Assembly: GCF_964275005.1 (NCBI RefSeq)
Contig: NC_092686.1
Span: 18,118,547 to 18,182,546, forward strand
Source of the DNA: Diadema setosum
Lineage: Eukaryota > Echinodermata > Echinoidea > Diadematoida > Diadematidae
DNA length: 64,000 nucleotides
Direction: 5' to 3'
Positions 13,301-24,800 of this stretch are shown here, one piece after another; positions within the stretch are counted from its first letter, which is position 1, and each line of letters opens with the position of its first letter. The position numbers and the translations under genes were made by a program. The notes under the pieces are model-generated. The model searched no databases. It saw only the letters and a list, made by a program, of their open reading frames with translations, and was not told the DNA's origin.

Positions 13301-16300
13301 AATAACCTTGATCATCGCATGCTCTTTTCCTTGTTGAATAGCAATCCAATCTCAGTTCAATGGTCACTGACTAAACATCAAGTGCTTGTCATCCATCATA
13401 AACCCTACTGGAATAACCTTTTTTTTTTTAAACTGTCGGGTGTGTTTGTTTGTTTGTTTGTTTGTTTGTTTGTTTTTTTGTTGTTGTTGGGTTTTTGTTG
13501 TAAGAAATATTGTTTATAGAAGCACTGGTCGCGTTTCTTTAGACGACACCTTTACCATTTACCATGGTCAAATTATTCAACCTACAAGGCATTTCGACAG
13601 ATTATGATAAAATGCTCATTCAATACCGCACCACGAAGTTGCATAAAGTCACTTATTATCCGAAGCTGTTACTTATTGTTTTATGTGTAGGTATGTGTTC
13701 GTGTTTGTTTTGTTTTGTTGTGTATTTCGATTAATGCCTTGAAAGATAAGGTAACAATAACTAAATCTAAACTAAAGCCTATGTAGGGCGCCTAATCAAC
13801 ATGATTAATTCGATCTTCGGTATCTCTCATTCAATCAGATTCAATGACTACTCTTCTGCAGCTATCTATACACCTATACCTGAAAACATCTTTACCTCTT
13901 ACAGAAATCTTGAATCCTCTGTCACAAGTGTTCTGAAGTAATTGAAAATAAACTTCCCCGTATTGTGAAATATATCACGATAATTTGCATATTTTCTAGA
14001 CCTTCATGTGTAATCTATGTGCACCAATAATGTGTTTCCGTCCTTCTGATGGAAGGCATGTCATGCAGTAGAAGCAGCCGTAAAATGCTGTCTTTAATGA
14101 TCGCACTTCGCTACACCGATGTTGAAATACACTACCAGCATTAAATTGTTGAGTTTTTACCCATCCAATGTCTCTCTGAGCATCAAAATATAATTTATGC
14201 TCGTCAAACAAAATTCATCAAGCACATTTCTCTTCTTCTAAACATCCGTACTTCTGCTTACTCCTATTTATATTTTTTTATCTTTCTTAATTTTTGTCTT
14301 TCCGCCCACCTTTGATAAATTGTACGTCTCCGTCACCAAAAATTGTCTTCGTCTTAGATATACCTCGTCACACTTTTTTTTTTGGCCATTTCCTTCATCT
14401 CTTTATCACATTCTACTCATGCCGTTTGTCATATTTCTTATTCCTTTCCGATCTTTCGATGATTAGTTTAACTCTTGGAGGCAGCAATTTTTTAGCGTTT
14501 TGTATGACATGAGAGTAATTCAACACGTGTATCTGACTTATCTACAATATTCTACCCTAGTATTATAGTTCTATTCATCTGAAAAGCTGCAAGCTGTGTA
14601 TCACTATTTGCAACACAAAATAAATCGTCGTAAAAACAATGATGGCAGAAATGTTTATTTTTCTTGTCTAGTTTACCCGCCCTTTGATAAAGTGCAATCT
14701 GACTTTAAACCTTTAGACCTTAAAAAGACCATGGACCCTGGTAGGGTCCATGAATAGACCAAACACTATAGGTACCTGTTGCCGCAACACTGGAGTTTAA
14801 GTCGTTTTGAACTGCCACGGTGATAATACCGAAGCAGTATATCACGCCGATTGTGATGAAATAGATCAGGAATGATGCGAAGGTGACAACCCAACCCCAA
14901 TGCCGTCTGAGCCTGGACATACATTCCATGCTGTCCTTCGTTGAATCACGCATGCCACTACTCCGAGGAACCTGTCAGTACGTGCGGAGCATGGTCTGAA
15001 TCCTATCTGTTAGCAATCAGCACGCGAGTGTCCTAATAGACCTGGGGCCCGTATTATAAAACTTGTCATCAGTGACAAGTTGTCATAGATGTGACTATCT
15101 ACAGAAATCCTTGCATCTGATTGGCTGAGAGCATAGAAATGTGGAAATTCTGCCATAGAAATGTGGCAGTTGTCCAAGGCGTTTTCACATCAGCCCGATG
15201 TCTCCAAATAGCGCGCTATTTTCTGACTTGGGAAATTTTCCCGACAGCGAAATAGCGCGCTATTTGATAATGTGAACACAAATTACCGCGCTAATTGTAT
15301 CGCTCTGATCGAGAAAATTTCTCGACTCCAACTCGGGAAATTTCTGAAATAGAGGGATAGTCGCGCGCTATTTGAAAACGACTTGAGAAATTAGCGCGAT
15401 GAATCCCATTATGCCTCGCGTGTGTGACCCGATCGATCGAGGGAAACTGCACACAAGTCATGAGGAATTTTTGAGAGGACACACCACATCACTGATGCTG
15501 TTTGCACATACTCAACTGTCGAATTAGGCCCCCCCCCCCCCCCCAAAAAAAAAAAAAAAAAAAAAAAGGTTGTATTGGCGTAACATGAGATTTCAAATAG
15601 GGTCGGTCGGGCGGATTTTTTTTTTTTTTTTTTTTTTTTTGCTACCTGCCACGTGTAAAACTCGTGCTCAGTAAACAGTTACAACTGCTGCACGGGCCGT
15701 ATGTGCTGTGTTCATCTATTCTACAAATCATTTATGAGGCCGATATTACTCAAATTATACCCCTTCACAGAATTTAAAGATGTTGAAATCCCTATCCTGA
15801 ATGTTTTCACTTAATATTTTACTATTTTGACTTAGATAAGATAGATGCAAATTGACCCATATGTACGATCTTTTCATCGCACACGGCGATCTCTATTACA
15901 GTCCCACATATACAGATTCGTGTAAGTTCTCCACACAAGAAACCTATGGCAAAACTGTGCAGAATACATTGCAGTCTGAATGCTAAGCATACACTGTATA
16001 AATCTTGATAGACTACGCGTCCGTGTTGGAAACACAAAACTCTGTAAGAGTTCTGTGGTTGGAAACAGATGACGTACTGATCAAGCGAGGCTATGGGAGG
16101 CGCTAGCGAGATCTCTCCTTCGTACATCCGATATCCCCAGAGCCGTTTCCACTTCCGGGTTTTTTGCGATCACGATCGCAGTCAACAAGATACTTGATAT
16201 CGATAGCAAAAAAAAAAAATAACAAAAAAACAGGGTCGGCGGAATTTTTAGGGTCGGGCGGGTTACGCCAATACAACATTTTTTTTTTTTTTTTTTGGCC

Positions 16301-17462
16301 TTAGCTATCTAAAAATTTTTAACTATTCGGGCTACCCCCTCTTCGGGCTGATGTAAAAAAGAAATGATATAGCGCTCTAATTCGCAATCGCGGAAAATAT
16401 TTCGAGCTTGGATTTTTATCGGGCTGATGTGAAAACGCCTACTGTTTATGAAACGAGCCCTAGTTCGTAATTCCATTTTTAGTCCAGGCGCAGCGACCCA
16501 GAAAAACTGACTTCGTTCAACCCACCCCGCAGAAAAGGTTTGACTGCATGGGGTGGTCGGTTGGACCCTCTGGAACACCCCTAGGTAGTATGTGATATCA
16601 AATTGTGGTGTCAATGAAATTTTACAGGCCATTTTAGTTGCGACGTGACCATATTCTTCGAGGAAGCGTCTGCGCTCACTAAGACTACTACACGTACCAC
16701 TAGCACTGCTACAGGCGCCAATGCCAGTGGTGCGTGGTATAGTCTTAGCGTACAAAGACTTTTTCCGCGACAAACATCGGTTTTTGCCTGCAAACTAACT
16801 TTTCACGCTAAGCTGAGGTCGGTGTAGTGTAGTTTCCAGACGTTTTTATTTCGTCTTTGTTTCTCCGAGTTGAAGCAAGCCAAGTGAGAGTGCATACCCA
16901 GCGATTGTGACGCCCGAACCGTTTTTTGTGGCAATCATTGAGCATGCACCCTCACTCGGCTTAGCGCAATACAGCGGGCTTCTGCACAATACACAAGCTG
17001 TAACTCAGAGAAATAACGGCGAAATAAAAACAGCTAGAAATTAAGACTAGGGTCGGTAACGCTTGTCGCTATTGGGGCACTGAAAATGATAAAATTATCA
17101 CAGTTTTTGCATTTATTTCACGAAGGATTCATCGAAACGCCTTAAAACTATATATGTGCATGTTGCTAGAGATGTCAGCAATACAATGGGATACATTGGA
17201 AGGTATAATATTGTGCATGGTTACCATGGTAAACGGATGCCTACAGGTGATTGGTAACTCCCAAAAATATCTGGAATTTAGACAGGTTTGTTTCTTTGCC
17301 TTTCGTGCACATCACTCATTGAAGATGAGCTCTACACTGTAAAATTAGTCTGGATAAAAAGGGAAAAGACGCCCAAGATTTTTCCCTCATTCTCTCCTCA
17401 GCATTAATTCATCACTGCACGTTTTGAATAAAATTTACATATCATGATATTTCATTTTATTC

Positions 17463-17493
<31 letters not shown>

Positions 17494-18835
17494 TTTACAA
17501 TAGCTAACGAACACAAAAGTACGCTTAATTCTTTGATGGATAATCCAGCGCACGTGTATATTCCTTCTTTAGAAAGGAATTTATCGGTATTCTTGAATAA
17601 ACTTCCTTTAAGAACATAAACAATCAATTGCTTTCCTCTGCTCTTTTCCAGGATTGCTTTGAATAACCATCGCTCTGTAAATACTCGAAAGAGCTACTGT
17701 AGAATATTGCCTTTGCTTTCTGTATTCATCTTATTTGTGTCCATACATTATTAAAAACTATATACATTTGCCTATGCTTTGAAGGCAAATTTGTGTTGAA
17801 AGTACGACGGATGCAACTTTTTCATGCATTTTACTATTCGAAAATGATATTTTTCTTTCAATGGCTGTTTATTATGCCTTTGCTTACAAATTTTGCTGTT
17901 ATAACTTGAGAATGCTTCAAAATATTCTTCACATATATGTCGTACACTTTATACTAGGTAGTATGTGATATCAAATTGTGGTATCAATGAAATTTTACAG
18001 GCCATTTTAGTTGCGACGTGACCATATTCTTCGAGGAAGCGTCTGCGCTCACTAAGACTACTACACGTACCACTAGCACTGCTACAGGCGCCAATGCCAG
18101 TGGTGCGTGGTATAGTCTTAGCGTACAAAGACTTTTTCCGCGACAAACATCGGTTTTTGCCTGCAAACTAACTTTTCACGCTAAGCTGAGGTCGGTGTAG
18201 TGTAGTTTCCAGACGTTTTTATTTCGTCTTTGTTTCTCCGAGTTGAAGCAAGCCAAGTGAGAGTGCATACCCAGCGATTGTGACGCCCGAACCGTTTTTT
18301 GTGGCAATCATTGAGCATGCACCCTCACTCGGCTTAGCGCAATACAGCGGGCTTCTGCACAATACACAAGCTGTAACTCAGAGAAATAACGGCGAAATAA
18401 AAACAGCTAGAAATTAAGACTAGGGTCGGTAACGCTTGTCGCTATTGGGGCACTGAAAATGATAAAATTATCACAGTTTTTGCATTTATTTCACGAAGGA
18501 TTCATCGAAACGCCTTAAAACTATATATGTGCATGTTGCTAGAGATGTCAGCAATACAATGGGATACATTGGAAGGTATAATATTGTGCATGGTTACCAT
18601 GGTAAACGGATGCCTACAGGTGATTGGTAACTCCCAAAAATATCTGGAATTTAGACAGGTTTGTTTCTTTGCCTTTCGTGCACATCACTCATTGAAGATG
18701 AGCTCTACACTGTAAAATTAGTCTGGATAAAAAGGGAAAAGACGCCCAAGATTTTTCCCTCATTCTCTCCTCAGCATTAATTCATCACTGCACGTTTTGA
18801 ATAAAATTTACATATCATGATATTTCATTTTATTC

Positions 18836-18866
<31 letters not shown>

Positions 18867-21800
18867 TTTACAATAGCTAACGAACACAAAAGTACGCTTA
18901 ATTCTTTGATGGATAATCCAGCGCACGTGTATATTCCTTCTTTAGAAAGGAATTTATCGGTATTCTTGAATAAACTTCCTTTAAGAACATAAACAATCAA
19001 TTGCTTTCCTCTGCTCTTTTCCAGGATTGCTTTGAATAACCATCGCTCTGTAAATACTCGAAAGAGCTACTGTAGAATATTGGCTTTGCTTTCTGTATTC
19101 ATCTTATTTGTGTCCATACATTATTAAAAACTATATACATTTGCCTATGCTTTGAAGGCAAATTTGTGTTGAAAGTACGACGGATGCAACTTTTTCATGC
19201 ATTTTACTATTCGAAAATGATATTTTTCTTTCAATGGCTGTTTATTATGCCTTTGCTTACAAATTTTGCTGTTATAACTTGAGAATGCTTCAAAATATTC
19301 TTCACATATATGTCGTACACTTTATGCAGAAGGAAGGACATGCTTTAAATATTGAGCTTTTTGAAATTATGGGCTTTAGTTTTTGAGTTATTGACAACTA
19401 AATTCTGATTGGATAATACTGGTTGCCATGGCAACAGGGAAAACTTTTTTTAATGAAAATCAATAAAAAAGTGTGTTTTTTTTTTATTGCATCTATAAGA
19501 TAACCCCCCCCCCCCCCCAATGTTTGCAGCAGCAGGAGGCATTTTGGGGGTTACCAGTCACCTTTAGGCATCCGGTTACCATGGTAACCATGCACAATAT
19601 TATAACTTACAATGAATCCCACTGTATGGATGACATCTCTAGCAACATGTACATATATAGTTTTATGCAGTTTTGATGAATTCTTCATGAAATAAATGCA
19701 AAAACTGTGTGAGTTTGTCGTTTTCAGTGCCCCAAATAGCGACAAGCGTTTACCGACCGTAGTCTTAATTTCTAGTCGTTTTTTTCGTTTTTATTCCTCT
19801 GAGTTGCAGCTTGTGTATTATGCAGAAGCCCGCTGTATATATTGCGCTAAGTGGAGTGAGAGCACACACCCAGTGATTGCGATTCGGTTGTCACAATCAC
19901 CGGGTATGCGTTCTCACTCAGCTTGCTGGAACTCTTGAAATAAAGACGAAATAAAAACGGCTAGAAACTACACTACACCGAACCCAGCTTGGCGTGAAAA
20001 GTTAGTTTGCAGGCAAAACCCTTGTTTATCGAAGAAAAAGTATATGCGCGCTAAGACTACTACACGCAGCACTGGCACTGGCGCCTGTAGCAGTGCGAGT
20101 GGTGCGTGTAATAGTCTTGGTGTGCGCAGACTCTATTACGTTTGTTCCAACAAATCATGATGAAAATCATCTCGAAAACCCCAGAATCATTTTAGCTCAA
20201 AAATCTTTAAAGCACAATGGACCAGATATTTGGAATTCTTTACCCCCTAATTTAAAACAACGTACGTCGTTGAACATTTTTAAACGAGAACTAAAAAACA
20301 CCCTCATAATCCAGTATACTTCTGACACATAAAAATATTCATACCACCTGGTCAACAAACACTCTAAACAATGAGTTCACGGCCATAACTGAAGTAATAT
20401 TCACCTCATCACACTGATACACAAAATAACACTCAACATACAAACCAAGATTCATCCCAACACAATGCACACCGCACTGCACCGCACGCCCTTCGCACAA
20501 TTACTTCCCACTCAGTGAGTGGCAAGATTTTCTTTATGTATCTCTTCGTTGTGCCCTTTGCACAATTACCCCCCACTCAGTGAGTGGCAAGATTTTCTTT
20601 ATGTATCTCTTTACCTGGGGCCATCTTCCTCGTCAAGCTTAGCTTATGATGATGGTCCCCTGCATTTCATTTTTATCATTTCCTATTGCTTCCTTTCATA
20701 TATGATATTCGTTCTTGAAAAAAAAAAAATGTATGTAAGATCCAAACGTTACGAATATTAGCTGTGTAAATGACTATGTAAGTATTTTGTTGATTTGTGG
20801 ATTTGTATTGATTTTGAAATGCAGAAATAAAAACTGAACTGAACTGAACTGAAAAGTGGCCAGTAAAATCTACTGACACCACAATTTGGAACCACATACT
20901 ACCTGGGGATGTTCATAGTGGTCCCATCTATCACCTTGTCTGGTCAAACCTTTTCTGCGGGGTGGGTTGAACGAACTCCTTAATTAAGCCTCTTACAGGA
21001 ATTAGCGCCTTGACTATTTGCGCATGAGCAGAAAAAAAGGTCATTTTTTACCAACAGGCATTTTGGTTTGTAAATTCACTGAGATAAGCATCTGTGATGC
21101 GGTGATTATTCATGTGATCTAAATGGTGCTTCCCAGCACATCCAACTGACAGTAAGAATGATATTTCGCAGTCTAAAAGGAAATAGGCTATTATTAAAAC
21201 AATAGAATGGATGCCTGCTAATTCGTGCTAAATTGTCAACTGATGGAGTATTCTGATCACCTGCTCTAAACGCAAGCTCATTCTTTGTTTGAACATGAAT
21301 TCCATGAATTGTTACTTCGGGCAAGCTTATGCATTATGAGGCTTTGAAAACGAGTGAAGTGCCTAACCAACTGAGAAAAAAAAAGAAAGGTCATTTGTAC
21401 CAAATGTGTACAAGAGCTAATTACTAACTGGCTTATTAGTTTGAGAGCACAAGGATAACAGTTGATGAAGGACGTCACTGTCATTCAGCAGGGGCGGATC
21501 CAGGAATTCCGGCGTGCACCCGGTGCGGTCCTCCCTGGATCCGCCACTGGAAGTTATCATAAGATACTTATAATAAGTTAACTTAACAGCACTGAACTCA
21601 GGTTTATGAAGTTATGACCCGATATCGAACGAATGTTGACACTGCATGCCTTACATTGTACGAGTTTACATAACTAGTAGCAATAATATTGAGCCTAGCT
21701 TTTATCTTGATAAAACATAGATTTTTTTTCTGTCTCTACTGAATTGAATTGTACAACCAGCCGAGGGGCCTCCACACAGACTTGAGAAGGTTCAGTTGAA

Positions 21801-24800
21801 CGACAATGTATAAAACCAGCAGACCTATAAGAAAGGAGACAACTTTCAAGGAAATAAATGTTGTAAAGAGTGCAGAATGCTAATACACAAGCACAAAATT
21901 GTGTGAATAGATTGAATAGATAAATCAGTCGGTTGCGGGGGAGGGGCAAGTAGACGCAGCGATGCACGTTAAAGAGTCAAAGGTCAAAATCAACTCCTCA
22001 AAATTTCACTATTTCCCTCATACACTGTATTTATGCAATGCCTGCAGAATGATAAACTTAATATTTTATGTATTACCCCTACAGAGATTCTCTTGGAAGT
22101 TTCTTGCAAAAAGTCCAAGGTCAAAAGGTCAGAGGTTAATTAAAGTGCTAACTTTCACTTCTTCCTCCATGTCTCGGAAGTGACCGAAGGTATCACAAAA
22201 CTTAGTACATATTCATGCATGTTCTACCTGACAGTGATTCTCTTCGGAATATTTTAGGGTCATAGGGTCAAAGGTCAAGGGTCAAATGCTAGATTTAATG
22301 CTAAAATGTTACTATTTAAAAATTAAATTACACTTTTTCTTCATACCTTGAAAATTACTCAATTCATAAACTTATAAAAGGGTCAAAAGTCCAAGTGAAA
22401 ATCCTCATATGCCCAAATAAACTGCACTCTTCAATAGACAGTAATCCAATTAAACCTATAGTCAAGGAAAGTGAACATTGAACACATTTGTAATTGTGAC
22501 AAACCTGTAATTTCGATATTTTGCCAATTATGTGAAACTGTTATCACACATTGTCAAGACATTGTGCTATATAGACCTGTTTGGAGCATTATCCATTATG
22601 GCGGAGGCATACCAGTCGTCATATCGACATTTCTAGTTTCGTATTTAACACCAACAAGATATGGTGCGGTGCAGACTTACTTGACACCCAATTTTGAAAT
22701 TTGTGTGTGGAATGTGCTACGATTTATTGATCACCGGCCGGTCGCCCAGCGATATCGTAAACATCGGCCGACGGCAGGTGAGAGATCGTCCAGTTGCCGA
22801 TGGGGCATCACTCGGTGACTGCTCGGACAAAATTCCCCTACTTTTCAAAGTTGTTTTTTGTTTTGTTTTTGTTTTGTTTGTTTGATTGTTTATTTTAACC
22901 GAAAATCGATCTGTGACCGACGGGAAATCAACAGGGCATCGCTCGGGCATGGTTGGGGTTTAAAGCCCGATCGACATCTAAAAAAAAAACAAAAAAACCC
23001 CCCAAAAAACAAAAAACAAAACAAAACAAACAAACAAACGCTTAGCACACGCGGTAACAAAATTTCAGCGGTGACGAGCAGGCAATAGAAATCAGTCGGT
23101 CGCCGCTCTAAGTTATGACAGTATAGCCTAAACACAGTGGTCTTACACAGTTCACTTATACGTGCACATTACGTATGTTGATTCCTTATTCATGTAATTT
23201 TGTAGCTACTGTGGTATTTATATGTAGGCATACTGTGTTTATGGCATTGTCATGTTCCTAATCTGGAAGTCGTCGTTCGTCACTGAGTCAAGTTAATTAC
23301 TTCAGTTTACTAAAAAATGGCCGACGTCATTTTCGTCAGTCTATCATATAGGTAGAGGTCTAAATCAACTTACTTCACTATAATTTTGTCTTTTCAAACA
23401 CTTGATCAACAGCCGTCGTATCTCGATTATTCAGCCTTCTCTTTGAGACGCCTCCAAGCAGTGAAGACCAGACCGTCCCCCCCCCCCAAAAAAAAGTGAT
23501 TTCAAACACTATAATTAAAACTCCTACAAAACTCTATGATTCACTGTATTTCCTTCAGAAACATGTGATGAATTTTGGGGTAAAATGTTGGAATGTTATG
23601 ACTATGATTTTAAGTAGGCTAGCATTAATTACAGTTGTCATGCAATGTCAGGGTTGTACCAGTTCTGTTACGGCGTACACTCCGTACGTGGCTGCCACTG
23701 TGTCATTTTATTACTCATACATAATATATAGGCATATGTTAGACATTGCTCCTCCCATGCGCATCCGGCCAAGTTGTGATCCGGACGTGCGCCGGTCCCG
23801 ACATGGCCGAATAACAGAGGTCGGACTCTAAATCCAAAATCGCCCCCCCCCCCCCCCAACACACACACACAAGAGTGTAAAACTGGTTAACGATTGAGAT
23901 CAGATTCAGACAATGAGGTAAATAATGTCCTGGTCATGACAGACGGGTGGTTTTATTACCAATGTGGCTCTTCTTGCAGATGCACACGTAAGAATTAGTA
24001 TACGGTCTTATTTCTGGTCTAGAAAAGCTCTTCGTTTGTTATACAGTAGTATCGAAGTCTCGAATAAGACACTTATGTTGCATATTATGCAATGTCGTCA
24101 TAAAGCTAACTCACGCAGCCGCTGTCGCGAAGCGACGCGGCTGCACCTGCATTCCTTCGCAGACGTTGTCATTTTTCAGTGTGGTTGTGCGACTCCTTCA
24201 TGAATATCTTTATTAATCATGGAAAACTAAAATACAAGGAATTATCGTAATCTATGATAATCATTCAATAATCGATATGCGATTTTTTGTTTAATTACGT
24301 CAAAAACTCACCGAAATTTGTGGCTGAAATCAGGTCTGTAAACGTCCTTATTGCTTCACTCCTCATCTGCGTGTTATTTGAATGGCATTCACTCTCGATT
24401 ACTACAACGTACAACGTAGGTAGTCGGAGAGCTAGAGGGCGCCTCTCCGACTACCTACGTTGTACGTTGTAGTATACGAGAGTGAATGCCATTCATAATA
24501 ACACGCAGATGAGGAGTGAAGCAATAAGGACGTTTACAGACCTGATTTCAGCCACAGATTTCGGTGAGTTTTTGACGTAATTAAACAAAAAATCGCATAC
24601 CGATTATTGAATGATTATCATAGATTACGATAATTCCTTGTATTTTAGTTTTCCACGATTAATAAAGATATTCATGAAGGAGTCGCACAACCACACTGAA
24701 AAATGACAACGTCTGCGAAGGAATAGAGGTGCAGCCGCTGTCTCTACAGCGGCTGCGTGTAGCTAGATGAAAGCAGGTCCCACCATGACGAACAAGTGAC

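Larger units (their letters stand above)
12823..14953 (-). pseudogene. Partial duplicate of the SLC16-like transporter (exons 1-2 only)
   Basis: Two - strand exons (14776-14953 and 12823-13119) have exactly the same lengths (178 and 297 nt), phases and splice positions as exons 1 and 2 of the complete gene. About 6 of 60 and 10 of 99 residues differ by eye. No stop or frameshift is present, and both donors and the acceptor are intact. No exon 3-7 equivalent is visible in the ~12.8 kb further downstream on that strand, so it can encode only about the first four or five membrane segments. It lies inside amidase intron 6. It is probably a truncated paralogue, though the gap at 5141-5240 leaves some doubt. 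Confidence 0.8.
11880..15050. repeat. Duplicated block around the transporter partial copy (pairs with ~39540-41480)
   Basis: Non-coding flanks also align by eye with the complete gene: ATTGCCAGTAACAAATTAAC against ATTGGCAATAACAAGATGAC on the left, and CATGCCACTACTCCGAG..CCTGTCAG against CATGTCGCTACTTCGAG..CCTGTCAG on the right. A further anchor, GTGTTGGCAATATCCT, is at about 9650 and 37180. The flanks are clearly more diverged than the exons. Confidence 0.7.
16512..20974. mobile_element. Large foldback element with ~750 bp inverted arms
   Basis: The left end TTCGTTCAACCCACCCCGCA is matched by TGCGGGGTGGGTTGAACGAA on the right. Inverted similarity continues to about 17265 on the left and from about 19540 on the right, for example GGTTACCATGG with its flanks. 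The left part plus spacer is directly duplicated (16581-17953 and 17954-19326). The right arm is interrupted by a LINE fragment (about 20126-20851). Small frames inside repeat because of the duplication and are not genes. Confidence 0.8.

Noticed and set aside
16309..18200. Repeated frames of 60-154 codons on both strands
   Set aside because: They occur twice only because of the 1373-bp duplication, overlap on both strands and show no domain.
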